Of a DNA stretch of 15,212 nucleotides, positions 7,836-15,212 are shown piece after piece. The notes under the pieces were generated by a model. The model was not told where the DNA came from, ran no database searches, and was given only the letters and a program-made list of their open reading frames with translations. The position numbers and the translations under genes were made by a program. The number at the start of each line of letters is the position of its first letter. Position 1 is the stretch's first letter. The DNA is from Candidatus Kuenenbacteria bacterium CG08_land_8_20_14_0_20_37_23. GTDB taxonomy: Bacteria > Patescibacteriota > Patescibacteriia > UBA2196 > GWA2-42-15. The stretch covers positions 1-15,212 of the forward strand of contig PEXX01000030.1 of assembly GCA_002778965.1 (NCBI GenBank). Direction: 5' to 3'.

Positions 7836-8774
7836 ATGCAATATATCAGGAATTTTTATCAAATCTCCAAAAAAGACACAGCTATGGCCGGCGGCAAAGG
7901 CGCTTCGCTCGGTGAGATGATGAACGCTAAAATTCCGGTGCCGATGGGTTTTGTGGTTATTGCTCCCGCTTTTGAACGATTTCTTGGGGAAACCGATCTC
8001 TTGACAGCTATTCAAGCAGAGCTTAATAAAGTGAATTATGCAGACACTAATTCAATTGATCGTTATTCTAATGTGATTCGCGATCTGATCAGCCGCGCCA
8101 AATTTCCGGATGATCTGAAAGAAGAAATCACGGCTGGATTCAAAAAACTCAAAACAACTTTGGTAGCCGTGCGCAGTTCAGCCACTGCTGAAGATTCCAA
8201 AACCGCGTCCTGGGCCGGCGAGTTGGAAACTTATTTGAACACCGATGAAAAAAATTTAATTAGCAACGTTAAAAAATGCTGGTCATCACTCTTTACCCCC
8301 AGGGCGATTTTTTATCGCCACGAAAAAAAATTACTCAAATCAAAAGTCTCTGTCGCGGTGGTGGTGCAAAAAATGATCCAGTCCGACGTCTCGGGCATTT
8401 GTTTTACAGTTCACCCGGTCACCCAAGATAAAAATCAGCTGATTATTGAAGCCGGCTTTGGATTGGGTGAAGCGATTGTCTCCGGGCAGATCACGCCGGA
8501 TAGTTATGTGCTTGACAAGCGCGGCTGGTCCATCATGGATATTAATATTTCAAAACAGGAAACTAAGATTGAAAAGATTAAAGGATTAACTAAGACGGTT
8601 CAGGTACCTAAAGTCGATCAGGAAAAGCAAAAACTTCCCGGCAAAAAAATTATTCAGCTCGCCAAACTTTGCGGCCAAATTGAAAAGCATTATGGCTTCC
8701 CGTGCGATATTGAATGGGCAATGGAAAAAGATAAGTTATACATCACGCAGAGCAGACCAATAACTACGTTATAA
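7836..8774 (+). CDS. Stand-alone PEP synthase/PPDK-type ATP-grasp domain protein
   Basis: This 312-residue protein is the N-terminal nucleotide-binding domain of PEP synthase, pyruvate phosphate dikinase and rifampin phosphotransferase, and nothing else. Motifs are GGKGASLGEM (19-28), VRSSATAEDS (112-121), SWAGELETYL (125-134), QKMIQSDVSGICFTVHP (178-194), EAGFGLGEAIVSG (205-217), DIEWA (291-295) and the domain-ending ITQSRP (303-308). In this family the domain uses ATP to phosphorylate a histidine on a swivel domain, releasing AMP and Pi. Here no swivel or PEP/pyruvate barrel is attached. The next gene starts three bases after the TAA, in the same reading frame, and supplies a swivel domain, so the two probably act as one split enzyme. 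A bona fide PEP synthase is unlikely because the catalytic barrel is absent from the window. Confidence 0.9.
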   Translation: MQYIRNFYQISKKDTAMAGGKGASLGEMMNAKIPVPMGFVVIAPAFERFLGETDLLTAIQAELNKVNYADTNSIDRYSNVIRDLISRAKFPDDLKEEITAGFKKLKTTLVAVRSSATAEDSKTASWAGELETYLNTDEKNLISNVKKCWSSLFTPRAIFYRHEKKLLKSKVSVAVVVQKMIQSDVSGICFTVHPVTQDKNQLIIEAGFGLGEAIVSGQITPDSYVLDKRGWSIMDINISKQETKIEKIKGLTKTVQVPKVDQEKQKLPGKKIIQLAKLCGQIEKHYGFPCDIEWAMEKDKLYITQSRPITTL

Positions 8775-8777
8775 TTT

Positions 8778-10193
8778 ATGCGCTGGGTAAAAGTTTTTGC
8801 TGTCAAAATTGATCCCTTCAGCATTTACAGCTGGATTAGCGGCCAAAAACATGTGGCGGAGCTTTACCATTTACCCGCTGTGCGCGATCATATCCAGTTA
8901 AACGGTGAGGATTTTATTTTGGAGTCTTATTTGGATGAGTTAAATCACACTGTTTCTCGAGATATCGTGGGTAATGTTCGCAATGTAGTTGATAAATTAA
9001 GTGGAGTAATTAATGATTTTGAAAAGTTTTGTTTAAACAATGAATTTAAAAATGATGACCTATCTTCTATTTACAATGCCTACGAACAATTTTATGTACA
9101 TTATCGTTATTTTTTGGGGGTTTGTGATACGCCAGTTTTTATGGAACAGGCCGTCAGCAAGAGGATTTATCAGCAAATTAAAAATAAGACCAGTCAAGGC
9201 GCGGAAAAATATTTTCGTCAATTGACAGCTTTTCTGCGCGATACCTATAGCCTTGGGGAGGAAAAAGATTTATTGCAAATAGACGTCCGCCTCAAGAAAC
9301 CCTTAACTAATTTGCGTGATTTCCATTCCCATCCTTTATATCATGATTTAAAACAGCACCACCAGAAACACTCTTGGATGGGTATGACATTGGTTTTGGG
9401 GAAACCATTAACTCTGTTATATTATTTTAAAAGATTGAAAAAAGAATATGGAACGGCTAAAATCACATTGCGCCATATCAACCAACGGAAAAAAACCTAC
9501 CGCCGGCAATGGTTGGAAACCGCCTACGCCTTAAAATTTGATAAAAGCTTGATGCGTTCGGCGCAACTGCTTATGTGGATTCGCGACCGTCGATTCATGG
9601 GTTTGACCAGAGGCGCTTATCATCAGAGAAAATTATTTGGAGCAATCGCGCATAAACTAAATTTAGAACAAGATCAGATTTTTTATTTATTACCCGCGGA
9701 AATGAAAAGTGTTTTGTTAAAGCGCAAAAAATTAAATCGTAGATTAATTAAACAAAGACAAAAAGAATACGCATTAGTAACCCATGCTGGCCACACAGGC
9801 CCGGTCATGGTTGGTTATCAGTTGAATAAGGTGAGAGAAATGGTTTTGTTAAAAAACATTGACTATAATACTAAAGAGATTAGGGGAATATGTGCTAATC
9901 CCGGTAAAGTCAAAGCTAGAGTAATGATTATTTTAGATAATGACGTTTTTTGGAAATTTCAAACAGGTGATATTTTGGTAGCCAATATGACAACTCCCGA
10001 TTATGTGCCGATTATGAAAAAAGCAAGTGCAATTATTACGGACATGGGCGGCATTACCTGCCACGCCGCTATTATTTCTCGCGAGCTGGGCATCCCTTGT
10101 ATTGTCGGCACGAAAATCGCCACGCAAGTCCTCAAAGACGGTGATCTGGTGGAAGTGGGCGCGGAGCGAGGAGTGGTCACAAAATTAAAATAG
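8778..10193 (+). CDS. Dikinase partner: helical middle region plus phosphohistidine swivel domain (acceptor 1)
   Basis: A 471-residue protein. Residues 1 to about 360 are a mostly helical region rich in aromatic and basic residues that I cannot match to a named family. By position it takes the place of the substrate-binding domain of rifampin-phosphotransferase-like dikinases. Residues about 366-471 form a PEP-utilizer mobile domain: GICANPGKVKARV (370-382), ILVANMTTPDYVPIMKKASAIITD and GGITCHAAIISRELGIPCIVGT with the phospho-acceptor His429. The upstream ATP-grasp protein is the obvious phosphoryl donor. The phosphate recipient is unknown, since the middle region replaces the PEP/pyruvate barrel. 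The ATG follows the previous stop by three bases with no Shine-Dalgarno, so translational coupling is likely. Confidence 0.87.
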   Translation: MRWVKVFAVKIDPFSIYSWISGQKHVAELYHLPAVRDHIQLNGEDFILESYLDELNHTVSRDIVGNVRNVVDKLSGVINDFEKFCLNNEFKNDDLSSIYNAYEQFYVHYRYFLGVCDTPVFMEQAVSKRIYQQIKNKTSQGAEKYFRQLTAFLRDTYSLGEEKDLLQIDVRLKKPLTNLRDFHSHPLYHDLKQHHQKHSWMGMTLVLGKPLTLLYYFKRLKKEYGTAKITLRHINQRKKTYRRQWLETAYALKFDKSLMRSAQLLMWIRDRRFMGLTRGAYHQRKLFGAIAHKLNLEQDQIFYLLPAEMKSVLLKRKKLNRRLIKQRQKEYALVTHAGHTGPVMVGYQLNKVREMVLLKNIDYNTKEIRGICANPGKVKARVMIILDNDVFWKFQTGDILVANMTTPDYVPIMKKASAIITDMGGITCHAAIISRELGIPCIVGTKIATQVLKDGDLVEVGAERGVVTKLK

Positions 10194-10231
10194 GATTTAT
10201 AAGAAAAATTATAAATTAATTTATGTAAAAT

Positions 10232-11065
10232 ATGTCAGCACCCACATTTTATAAAAGACAAGGTCTTAACGAATGGTCAAAAGATTACGGCTATCTTTTT
10301 GAGGGGAAAAAACTTGAACGGGAAAAAGACCGCGCCATCATCAAACTTACCTTTGTTCGTCACGGTGAAAAAGAATTAACCAGCGGTTCAGAGACGGCTC
10401 TAACCAAAAGGGGAATTTTTGAGGCCGCGCTCCTTGGCACAAAAAGGGACAAAAAAGATACTTTTTCCATCAATTATAGCCCGACGGATCGGACAAAATT
10501 AACCGGCGAAATCGCGAATTTATCAGAAAAATTGCAGGGGGAAATAAAAGAAGAAACATTATTGGGCGTAAAAAATGATTTTTCCAAAGAATATTTGGAG
10601 CGCTTGCTAAACATTAAAAGAAAAATGTTGCCGGACAATGTTAGTCAGTTGTCCGCTGAAGAAGCGCGAAAAATTGATGAAGAAGCGGCCATATTGCAAA
10701 TGCAAGAATATTTTTCTTACGGTGCCAATAGGCCTGACCAGGGGACTATTTCTCCTGACGAAATGGCCGGGAAAATCGGCACGATTATTAGACGATATGT
10801 TGACGATCTTCAAGATCATCAAAAATACTCTCCCTATTCCCTGCATGAGGTGTTAAATGTGACGCACGATTTTGTGGTGGCGAGTTTTTTGAGAAAAATC
10901 ATTGGGGATAGTTCTGACAGTATTCGGCCGGGAGAGGGATTCGAGGTAATTATCAAGGGACCGAAAAGCGATGATCCAAATTCAATGGAAATGGTCTTGG
11001 TGTTTAGGGAGCAAGAATATAAATTAGATCCGAAAGATCTAAAGTGTTCCGCGGATATCATGTGA
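10232..11065 (+). CDS. Histidine phosphatase superfamily protein
   Basis: A 277-residue protein with the phosphoglycerate-mutase/acid-phosphatase fold signature: LTFVRHGEKE (Arg43, catalytic His44, Gly45), SPTDRTKLTGE (83-93, Arg87) and LNVTHDFVV (208-216, second catalytic His212). Such enzymes remove or move phosphate through a phosphohistidine. No signal peptide is evident, so it is cytoplasmic. The segment between the first two motifs and His212 is long, charged and helical, unlike compact cofactor-dependent mutases, so a phosphatase is more likely. The gene lies between two swivel-domain genes and stops three bases before the hydrolase gene, so it may act on a product of the dikinases; that link is inferred from position only. 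Confidence 0.82.
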   Translation: MSAPTFYKRQGLNEWSKDYGYLFEGKKLEREKDRAIIKLTFVRHGEKELTSGSETALTKRGIFEAALLGTKRDKKDTFSINYSPTDRTKLTGEIANLSEKLQGEIKEETLLGVKNDFSKEYLERLLNIKRKMLPDNVSQLSAEEARKIDEEAAILQMQEYFSYGANRPDQGTISPDEMAGKIGTIIRRYVDDLQDHQKYSPYSLHEVLNVTHDFVVASFLRKIIGDSSDSIRPGEGFEVIIKGPKSDDPNSMEMVLVFREQEYKLDPKDLKCSADIM

Positions 11066-11068
11066 GAG

Positions 11069-11947
11069 ATGGATGAGAAAGAAGAAATTGAAAGGAAACT
11101 GGAAGAGAACAAAAAATTGATAAATGTTGACGATCGCACTGGCACTTCAGCCGAGCTTTATTCACCGCGCCGGCAAAAATCAGACAAACTGCTAGTTTTC
11201 ATTCCCGGGTCTGGATTAAATGCCAAAAGTGGTTTCAAATTTTATGACTATTTTTTTCTGGCCGGCTATAGAACCGCCGGGATAAATTTACCGGGTACGT
11301 TGAAAACACATCCCGCCCATCAGGACATTGGCAAGATGGATCTAGCCGCATACACACAAGAGGTTGATAAAACTTTAAGTTATCTCAAAAATGAAATTAA
11401 GATACGAGCTCAAAATATTGTAATAGTTGGTCACAGTTTGGGAGCTATGTTAGGATTACAAGCAGCCAAAAAAAATGAGTATGGAGCAGTAATTTTATTG
11501 GCCGGTGGAATTATTAAAGATACCTTAAAAGAATTAGCCATTCCGTCTGAAAAAATCCAAATCTTTAGTGAACAGGCAAATAAAAAGTCTGTATTGAGCA
11601 GGACGGCAAACGATTTAAGAACATGGTTTAGCGGAGAAAGAGTGAGTGGCTTGGAGTCTGTCTATTCAGATTGTCTTGGGAAAGATTCGGCCCAGGCGAG
11701 TTACGAGGCATATACGGAAGCTGTGGACGTACATCAAGATGATTTTTTTGGAACCCCTGGCCTGATTATCGCTGGCAGAAACGATCAAAGTATACCAGTA
11801 GAAGTAAACCAAGATACGGCTGAAAGATTAAATTTTAAATTTCAAACCATTGACTCTAGCCACATGATTCCTTTATCACCCAACGCGCGTCAGGCTTTTG
11901 AAAGCATTGAATGTTTTGTTAAATCTCTTAATAAGGAAAAAAAATAA
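11069..11947 (+). CDS. Alpha/beta hydrolase
   Basis: A 292-residue alpha/beta-hydrolase fold protein. After a charged helical N-terminus of about 25 residues, the core starts at LLVFIPGSGLNAKSG (41-55, oxyanion-loop strand). The nucleophile elbow is VGHSLGAMLG with Ser123. The probable acid is Asp239 in AGRNDQSIP and the histidine is His265 in SSHMIPL, completing a triad in the right order and spacing. No signal peptide is visible, so it should be cytoplasmic. The substrate cannot be read from the sequence; family activities include esterase, thioesterase and lipase. The ATG lies three bases after the phosphatase stop and the next start lies one base after this stop, so it belongs to the same transcription unit. 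Confidence 0.85.
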   Translation: MDEKEEIERKLEENKKLINVDDRTGTSAELYSPRRQKSDKLLVFIPGSGLNAKSGFKFYDYFFLAGYRTAGINLPGTLKTHPAHQDIGKMDLAAYTQEVDKTLSYLKNEIKIRAQNIVIVGHSLGAMLGLQAAKKNEYGAVILLAGGIIKDTLKELAIPSEKIQIFSEQANKKSVLSRTANDLRTWFSGERVSGLESVYSDCLGKDSAQASYEAYTEAVDVHQDDFFGTPGLIIAGRNDQSIPVEVNQDTAERLNFKFQTIDSSHMIPLSPNARQAFESIECFVKSLNKEKK

Positions 11948-11948
11948 A

Positions 11949-12998
11949 ATGAAAAAAATATCTTTAAAAGAAATTATAGATAAACTGCCGCCAGATTTTT
12001 CCAGACATACAGTAAAAGATATCTCTGTTTTGGGCAATTCAATTTTTGGTGAAAGCCACCCGAGCAGTATGCACAAGATGTTCGGTGGAAATTTTAGCGT
12101 GACGCTTTGGGTGGCCAAACCAAATAACCATGTGGTTTTTTACAGATCAGCCGTAGAATATGACGATTATGCAAAAAAATGCGGGGAATATTTTAATCAT
12201 GGTTTAACTCAGACCAAAAAAATTACTCAAAAATTAAGGCAATACACCGATTGGTTTGAAAATTTTTTTCAAGTCCACCAAGCTTTGCATGATTTAGTCA
12301 AGCATCGCGAAAAATTTTTTGATGCTTATCGCGATTTTTTCGCCGTGCACCAGGCGGTTTATTGGGCCGGGGATTATCTCCACCATCACTTGCCTGGTCG
12401 CGCAAAAACCAAAAAAATTATTTCCATTTTATCAGCCGCATATAAATATAACGAATTGGTGGTGCCGCATGCCGAAAAATATTTTAAAAAGTTGCATATC
12501 GGCCATCTTGTGTATGATGAGATAAAAAACGCAGTTTATAAAAATATTAAACACAAGCAAAAAAACAGAAGTTTGTTGTTTATTGGTAAAAAGAGATATA
12601 TTCTGACTCACGCCAGCGCCAAAAAAATTGAACAAAATATAACAGACAGAGCGAAACAAAATCTACTTGGCTTGCGTATGATCAAGGGTCTAGGAGTCAG
12701 CCGCGGTCAATTCACAGGCATTGTTAAAGCAGTCACGACACATGCCCAGCGGTTGTTAAAATGTGGTCCACAGGATGTTTTGGTTATGCCCATGACTAGG
12801 CCGCGTTATAATGAGTTCATAAAAAAAGTTGGGGCCATCGTGACTGACGAAGGTGGAATTTTGTGCCATGCCGCTTTGCTGGCGCGGGAATTTGAAATTC
12901 CCTGCATTGTCGGCACAAAAATCGCCACGCAAGTCCTCAAAGACGGGGATATGGTGGAAGTGGATGCGGATAGAGGTGTAGTGCGCAAGATAAAGTAA
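11949..12998 (+). CDS. Dikinase partner: short middle region plus phosphohistidine swivel domain (acceptor 2)
   Basis: A 349-residue protein starting at the ATG at 11949; an upstream in-frame ATG at 11898 lies inside the hydrolase gene and is rejected. Residues 1 to about 240 are a divergent helical region rich in His and aromatics (NFFQVHQALHDLVKHREKFF, AVHQAVYWAGDYLHHH). Residues about 245-349 are a PEP-utilizer mobile domain with GLGVSRGQFTGIV, VLVMPMTRPRYNEFIKKVGAIVTDEGG, and LCHAALLAREFEIPCIVGT with acceptor His307. The usual MTTPDY is changed to MTRPRY. The last 35 residues are almost identical to those of acceptor 1, also in DNA, while the rest is not. No ATP-grasp domain is attached, so it probably depends on the protein at 7836 or another in the genome. 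Confidence 0.83.
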   Translation: MKKISLKEIIDKLPPDFSRHTVKDISVLGNSIFGESHPSSMHKMFGGNFSVTLWVAKPNNHVVFYRSAVEYDDYAKKCGEYFNHGLTQTKKITQKLRQYTDWFENFFQVHQALHDLVKHREKFFDAYRDFFAVHQAVYWAGDYLHHHLPGRAKTKKIISILSAAYKYNELVVPHAEKYFKKLHIGHLVYDEIKNAVYKNIKHKQKNRSLLFIGKKRYILTHASAKKIEQNITDRAKQNLLGLRMIKGLGVSRGQFTGIVKAVTTHAQRLLKCGPQDVLVMPMTRPRYNEFIKKVGAIVTDEGGILCHAALLAREFEIPCIVGTKIATQVLKDGDMVEVDADRGVVRKIK

Positions 12999-13019
12999 AT
13001 AAAAAATTAGGTTATTTTT

Positions 13020-13895
13020 ATGTGCAAGAATAACAATGTGAAACTAATCAAACCGATGTATCCTTGTCAAAATGTACCAGTCGTGGTTTTTAAAAACCGA
13101 TGTCCAAAACCATGCTTGTATTGCGATCTTTATCAAAGGGATTTTCCAAGAGAACAAGTAATAGCGGTTAGCCCAGATAAAGTATTAAATAAGTTAGAGG
13201 GTTTTAAAGGGGCCTATTTTAGCGCAGTTTCTGATTGTTTTTTGCCATCAAATAGAGACCTTACTCATTATTTGATTGAAAATATTTGGAAAATTAGAAA
13301 AGATTTTGTACCGCTTATTGTTACTAAACAAGTTATCCCTAAAAAGACAGTAACATTATTTATCAAAAATAAACACAGAATTGTTGTACAGATCTCTATC
13401 CCAAGTCTAAATAATAAATTAATTTCTATCTTAGAGCCTGGGGCAGCTTCTATAAAAGAAAGATTAAAGATAATCAAACAATTTACGGGGAATGGAGTTC
13501 CTGTCATTGCTGTCGTAATGCCTTGGTTTGATATTTATGGGAAAAATGAAACCGTAGAGAACTTGCCGAAAAAACTTTCCAAAGCAGGAGTTTTAAGGTG
13601 TATTATAGGCACGGGCATTTTACCAGATCTACAAAGACAAAAAATGATCAATTCTCAAAATGAATTAATTTTGGAAGCAGTTGAAAAAATGACTGATAAG
13701 AAGAGAGTGACAACAAAAATTGGTTATACTCTTCCGCTTAGAAAAAGAATTTTAGTCTTTAAAAAATTAATAAAAGCTTTTAATAAATATGGCATCAAAG
13801 CCAAGATTTGCACTGCAGATAACCCCGATTTAATTAATAAGACAAATTTGCCTCTTTGCACAAAATTTAAGCATCCCAATTTTGGCGTTATTTAA
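13020..13895 (+). CDS. Radical SAM protein, spore photoproduct lyase (SplB)-like
   Basis: A 291-residue protein with NRCPKPCLYCDLY, giving the radical-SAM CxxxCxxC cluster motif at Cys28, Cys32 and Cys35, which binds a 4Fe-4S cluster and S-adenosylmethionine. The later VQISIPSLNNKLISILEPGAAS...RLKIIKQFTGNGVPVIAVVMPW (about 122-174) matches the SplB / Rv2578c-like branch, where a TIM-barrel strand carries S-(V/I)-P and an EPG...R-L-x-x-I block. No C-terminal SPASM cysteine cluster is seen. The reaction is unknown: SplB proper repairs spore DNA, but many relatives in this branch are uncharacterised and CPR bacteria do not sporulate. It lies between acceptor 2 and acceptor 3 with short gaps, suggesting a shared operon. 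Confidence 0.8.
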   Translation: MCKNNNVKLIKPMYPCQNVPVVVFKNRCPKPCLYCDLYQRDFPREQVIAVSPDKVLNKLEGFKGAYFSAVSDCFLPSNRDLTHYLIENIWKIRKDFVPLIVTKQVIPKKTVTLFIKNKHRIVVQISIPSLNNKLISILEPGAASIKERLKIIKQFTGNGVPVIAVVMPWFDIYGKNETVENLPKKLSKAGVLRCIIGTGILPDLQRQKMINSQNELILEAVEKMTDKKRVTTKIGYTLPLRKRILVFKKLIKAFNKYGIKAKICTADNPDLINKTNLPLCTKFKHPNFGVI

Positions 13896-13909
13896 GTTAT
13901 TTTAAAAAT

Positions 13910-14752
13910 ATGATCATTAACAATCTTACCTATATTCAACGTAAATCAAATGTAGCTTCCATCTTATGGATCTTGGGATGCGGTCTTGGCATGACCCATT
14001 ATCCTGTTAAAAAAGTTTATTTAGGCGCGAATATTGGTAATACTATTTGGCTGACACGCGATGAGGAGGGATTTTTGTGCGCTGATAAAACAACACGCCT
14101 TGAACAGATGGTTAATAGTTTTCAGACGAAAATAATTAAAGGCCCAAACCATGTGTTTAGAGTCAGAAAAATATTTGAACAGCGGGCGAAAAAACTGGCT
14201 GCTTTTATTATTAAATTAAAACAAATGGAATTCAAGAAATATTCTAATCGTCAGTTGTGGGCTAATTATTACAAAGTCTTCAGTGCTTATAAAGATGTCT
14301 ATCCTTATGGCGAACAATTGGTTATAGCCGTAGGAGACCTATCCGAAAAGATTCAACCAAAGTTTGCCAGAAAAGGAATCAACGACGAGCAATATAATAC
14401 TTTAATTAGTTCTTTTGAGTTATCATTTTTACAGCGTGAGAGGCGCGACCTTTTAAAAATTGCTTTACTTTCTCAAAATAAAATCAGCCCAGTTGTTTTA
14501 AAAAAGATTAAGGAGCATACTGACAAATACACTTGGCTACCCTATGATTATGGAGTAAAAATTTTTCAGCAAGATGATTTTTTAGCCGAGCTGAAAAAAA
14601 TTATTAAAAAAGGCGCAAGATATATCAAAAAAAATTTAGAGCATTTAAATAAATATGCTTATCGCATAAAGACAGACCAAAATAAAATCAGCAAGAGTTA
14701 TGTTTTGTCTGCTCATGAGCAAAAGTTGCTTGAGATCGTTAGGACAAGTTAG
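13910..14752 (+). CDS. Dikinase partner, N-terminal part of acceptor 3, ended by an in-frame TAG
   Basis: This 280-codon frame encodes a helical middle region like those of the other swivel proteins (for example RRDLLKIALLSQNKISPVVLKKIKEHTDKYTWLPYDYG). It ends at TAG (14750-14752) within a conserved domain: reading through the stop, the same frame continues as YLLDYKKEIF...LFGEISKRLG...YILPNEM. The 40 residues starting at that Asp align without gaps with residues 270-309 of acceptor 1 (LFG, LP, EM shared), and the TAG falls opposite Met266. The gene is therefore probably one protein broken by a nonsense codon, or a sequencing error, and not a natural short protein. TAG ends other genes here properly (RuBisCO, acceptor 1, thioredoxin-fold lipoprotein), so general recoding is unlikely. 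Confidence 0.72.
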   Translation: MIINNLTYIQRKSNVASILWILGCGLGMTHYPVKKVYLGANIGNTIWLTRDEEGFLCADKTTRLEQMVNSFQTKIIKGPNHVFRVRKIFEQRAKKLAAFIIKLKQMEFKKYSNRQLWANYYKVFSAYKDVYPYGEQLVIAVGDLSEKIQPKFARKGINDEQYNTLISSFELSFLQRERRDLLKIALLSQNKISPVVLKKIKEHTDKYTWLPYDYGVKIFQQDDFLAELKKIIKKGARYIKKNLEHLNKYAYRIKTDQNKISKSYVLSAHEQKLLEIVRTS

Positions 14753-15212
14753 TATTTATTGGATTATAAAAAAGAGATTTTCACGCGATTGCATTTTTAT
14801 TCTTTGGGTTTATTTGGCGAAATCAGTAAACGCCTTGGAGTTAAAGCGCATTTAGCAAGGTACATCTTGCCAAATGAAATGCAAGATTATTTATTAAAAA
14901 ATAAAAGACCGGATTTGGCTCAATTAGAATCAAATTTTCATAATTTAGTCAATATAATCAAGCCCAATGGGGAGGTAGTGACTATGAAAGGACGCGATGC
15001 TAAGGCAACCATAGATTGTTTTTTACAGGCAAGAAATAAAAACAACGTCAATCCTGATTTTATAAAAGGTACGGGTGCTTCCAAGGGATTTGTGCAAGCC
15101 CGAGTCAAGGTGATTTTGAATGCTCATGACTGCGATAAATTAAAGCACGGCGAAATTTTGGTGGCGCCAATGACTTCTCCGGATTATGTGATTGCTATGC
15201 GCAAATCAGTCG
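14753..15212 (+). CDS. Continuation of acceptor 3 with the start of its swivel domain, cut by window end
   Basis: The reading frame of the preceding gene stays open from 14753 to the right edge. It encodes the rest of the middle region (YLLDYKKEIF, LFGEISKRLGVKAHLARYILPNEMQDYLL) and the beginning of a PEP-utilizer mobile domain (GTGASKGFVQARVKVIL, GEILVAPMTSPDYVIAMRKSV). The window stops before the expected GGxxxHAA phosphohistidine motif. If it is translated separately, the first start-like codon is TTG at 14759, with no Shine-Dalgarno; otherwise it is the 3' part of a gene interrupted by the TAG at 14750. It could be a pseudogene. Confidence 0.65.

Noticed and set aside
11898..11948. Upstream ATG for acceptor 2 overlapping the hydrolase gene
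   Set aside because: It would overlap the preceding gene by 50 bases; the ATG at 11949 directly follows the hydrolase stop and gives a natural N-terminus.
1..15212. UGA-to-glycine recoding as in Gracilibacteria/Absconditabacteria
   Set aside because: Conserved genes read through without internal TGA, and TGA ends the histidine phosphatase gene at 11063-11065.

Overview
The window is AT-rich bacterial DNA read with the standard code: TAA, TAG and TGA all end genes at plausible C-termini. Genes are tightly packed, all on the + strand, and mostly lack a Shine-Dalgarno sequence. It carries archaeal-type AMP-salvage genes around a form II/III- or III-like RuBisCO. This combination is known from Candidate Phyla Radiation (Patescibacteria) genomes, so that is the likeliest source, perhaps of Parcubacteria type; this is inferred from gene content and not proven.

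Region 1 (1-5608) is a carbon/nucleotide-salvage operon. It holds a left-truncated ribose-1,5-bisphosphate isomerase, a complete RuBisCO large subunit with its catalytic residues, an AMP phosphorylase, an unrecognised 86-residue helical protein, and cofactor-independent phosphoglycerate mutase. Together they would convert AMP + Pi to ribose-1,5-bisphosphate, then RuBP, then (with CO2) two 3-phosphoglycerate, then 2-phosphoglycerate, feeding lower glycolysis.

Region 2 (5609-7780) holds a probable lipoprotein with two duplicated DsbA/GILT-like thioredoxin-fold domains around a third cysteine-containing segment and an acidic Cys/Asp loop. A small coiled-coil protein follows, encoded partly by four 21-bp tandem repeats. 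It has a good promoter that would give a nearly leaderless mRNA and is closed by a clear intrinsic terminator.

Region 3 (7781-15212) is the most unusual part: a dispersed, split dikinase locus. One stand-alone ATP-grasp (PEP synthase/PPDK N-terminal type) is followed by three different proteins built as a variable helical middle region plus a C-terminal phosphohistidine swivel domain. None has the PEP/pyruvate TIM barrel. Between them lie a histidine-phosphatase-fold protein, an alpha/beta hydrolase and a SplB-like radical SAM protein. The third swivel protein is interrupted by an in-frame TAG and runs off the right edge. A working hypothesis is one ATP-grasp kinase charging several swivel/substrate modules, as in rifampin phosphotransferase-like dikinases but split into separate polypeptides; the substrates are unknown.
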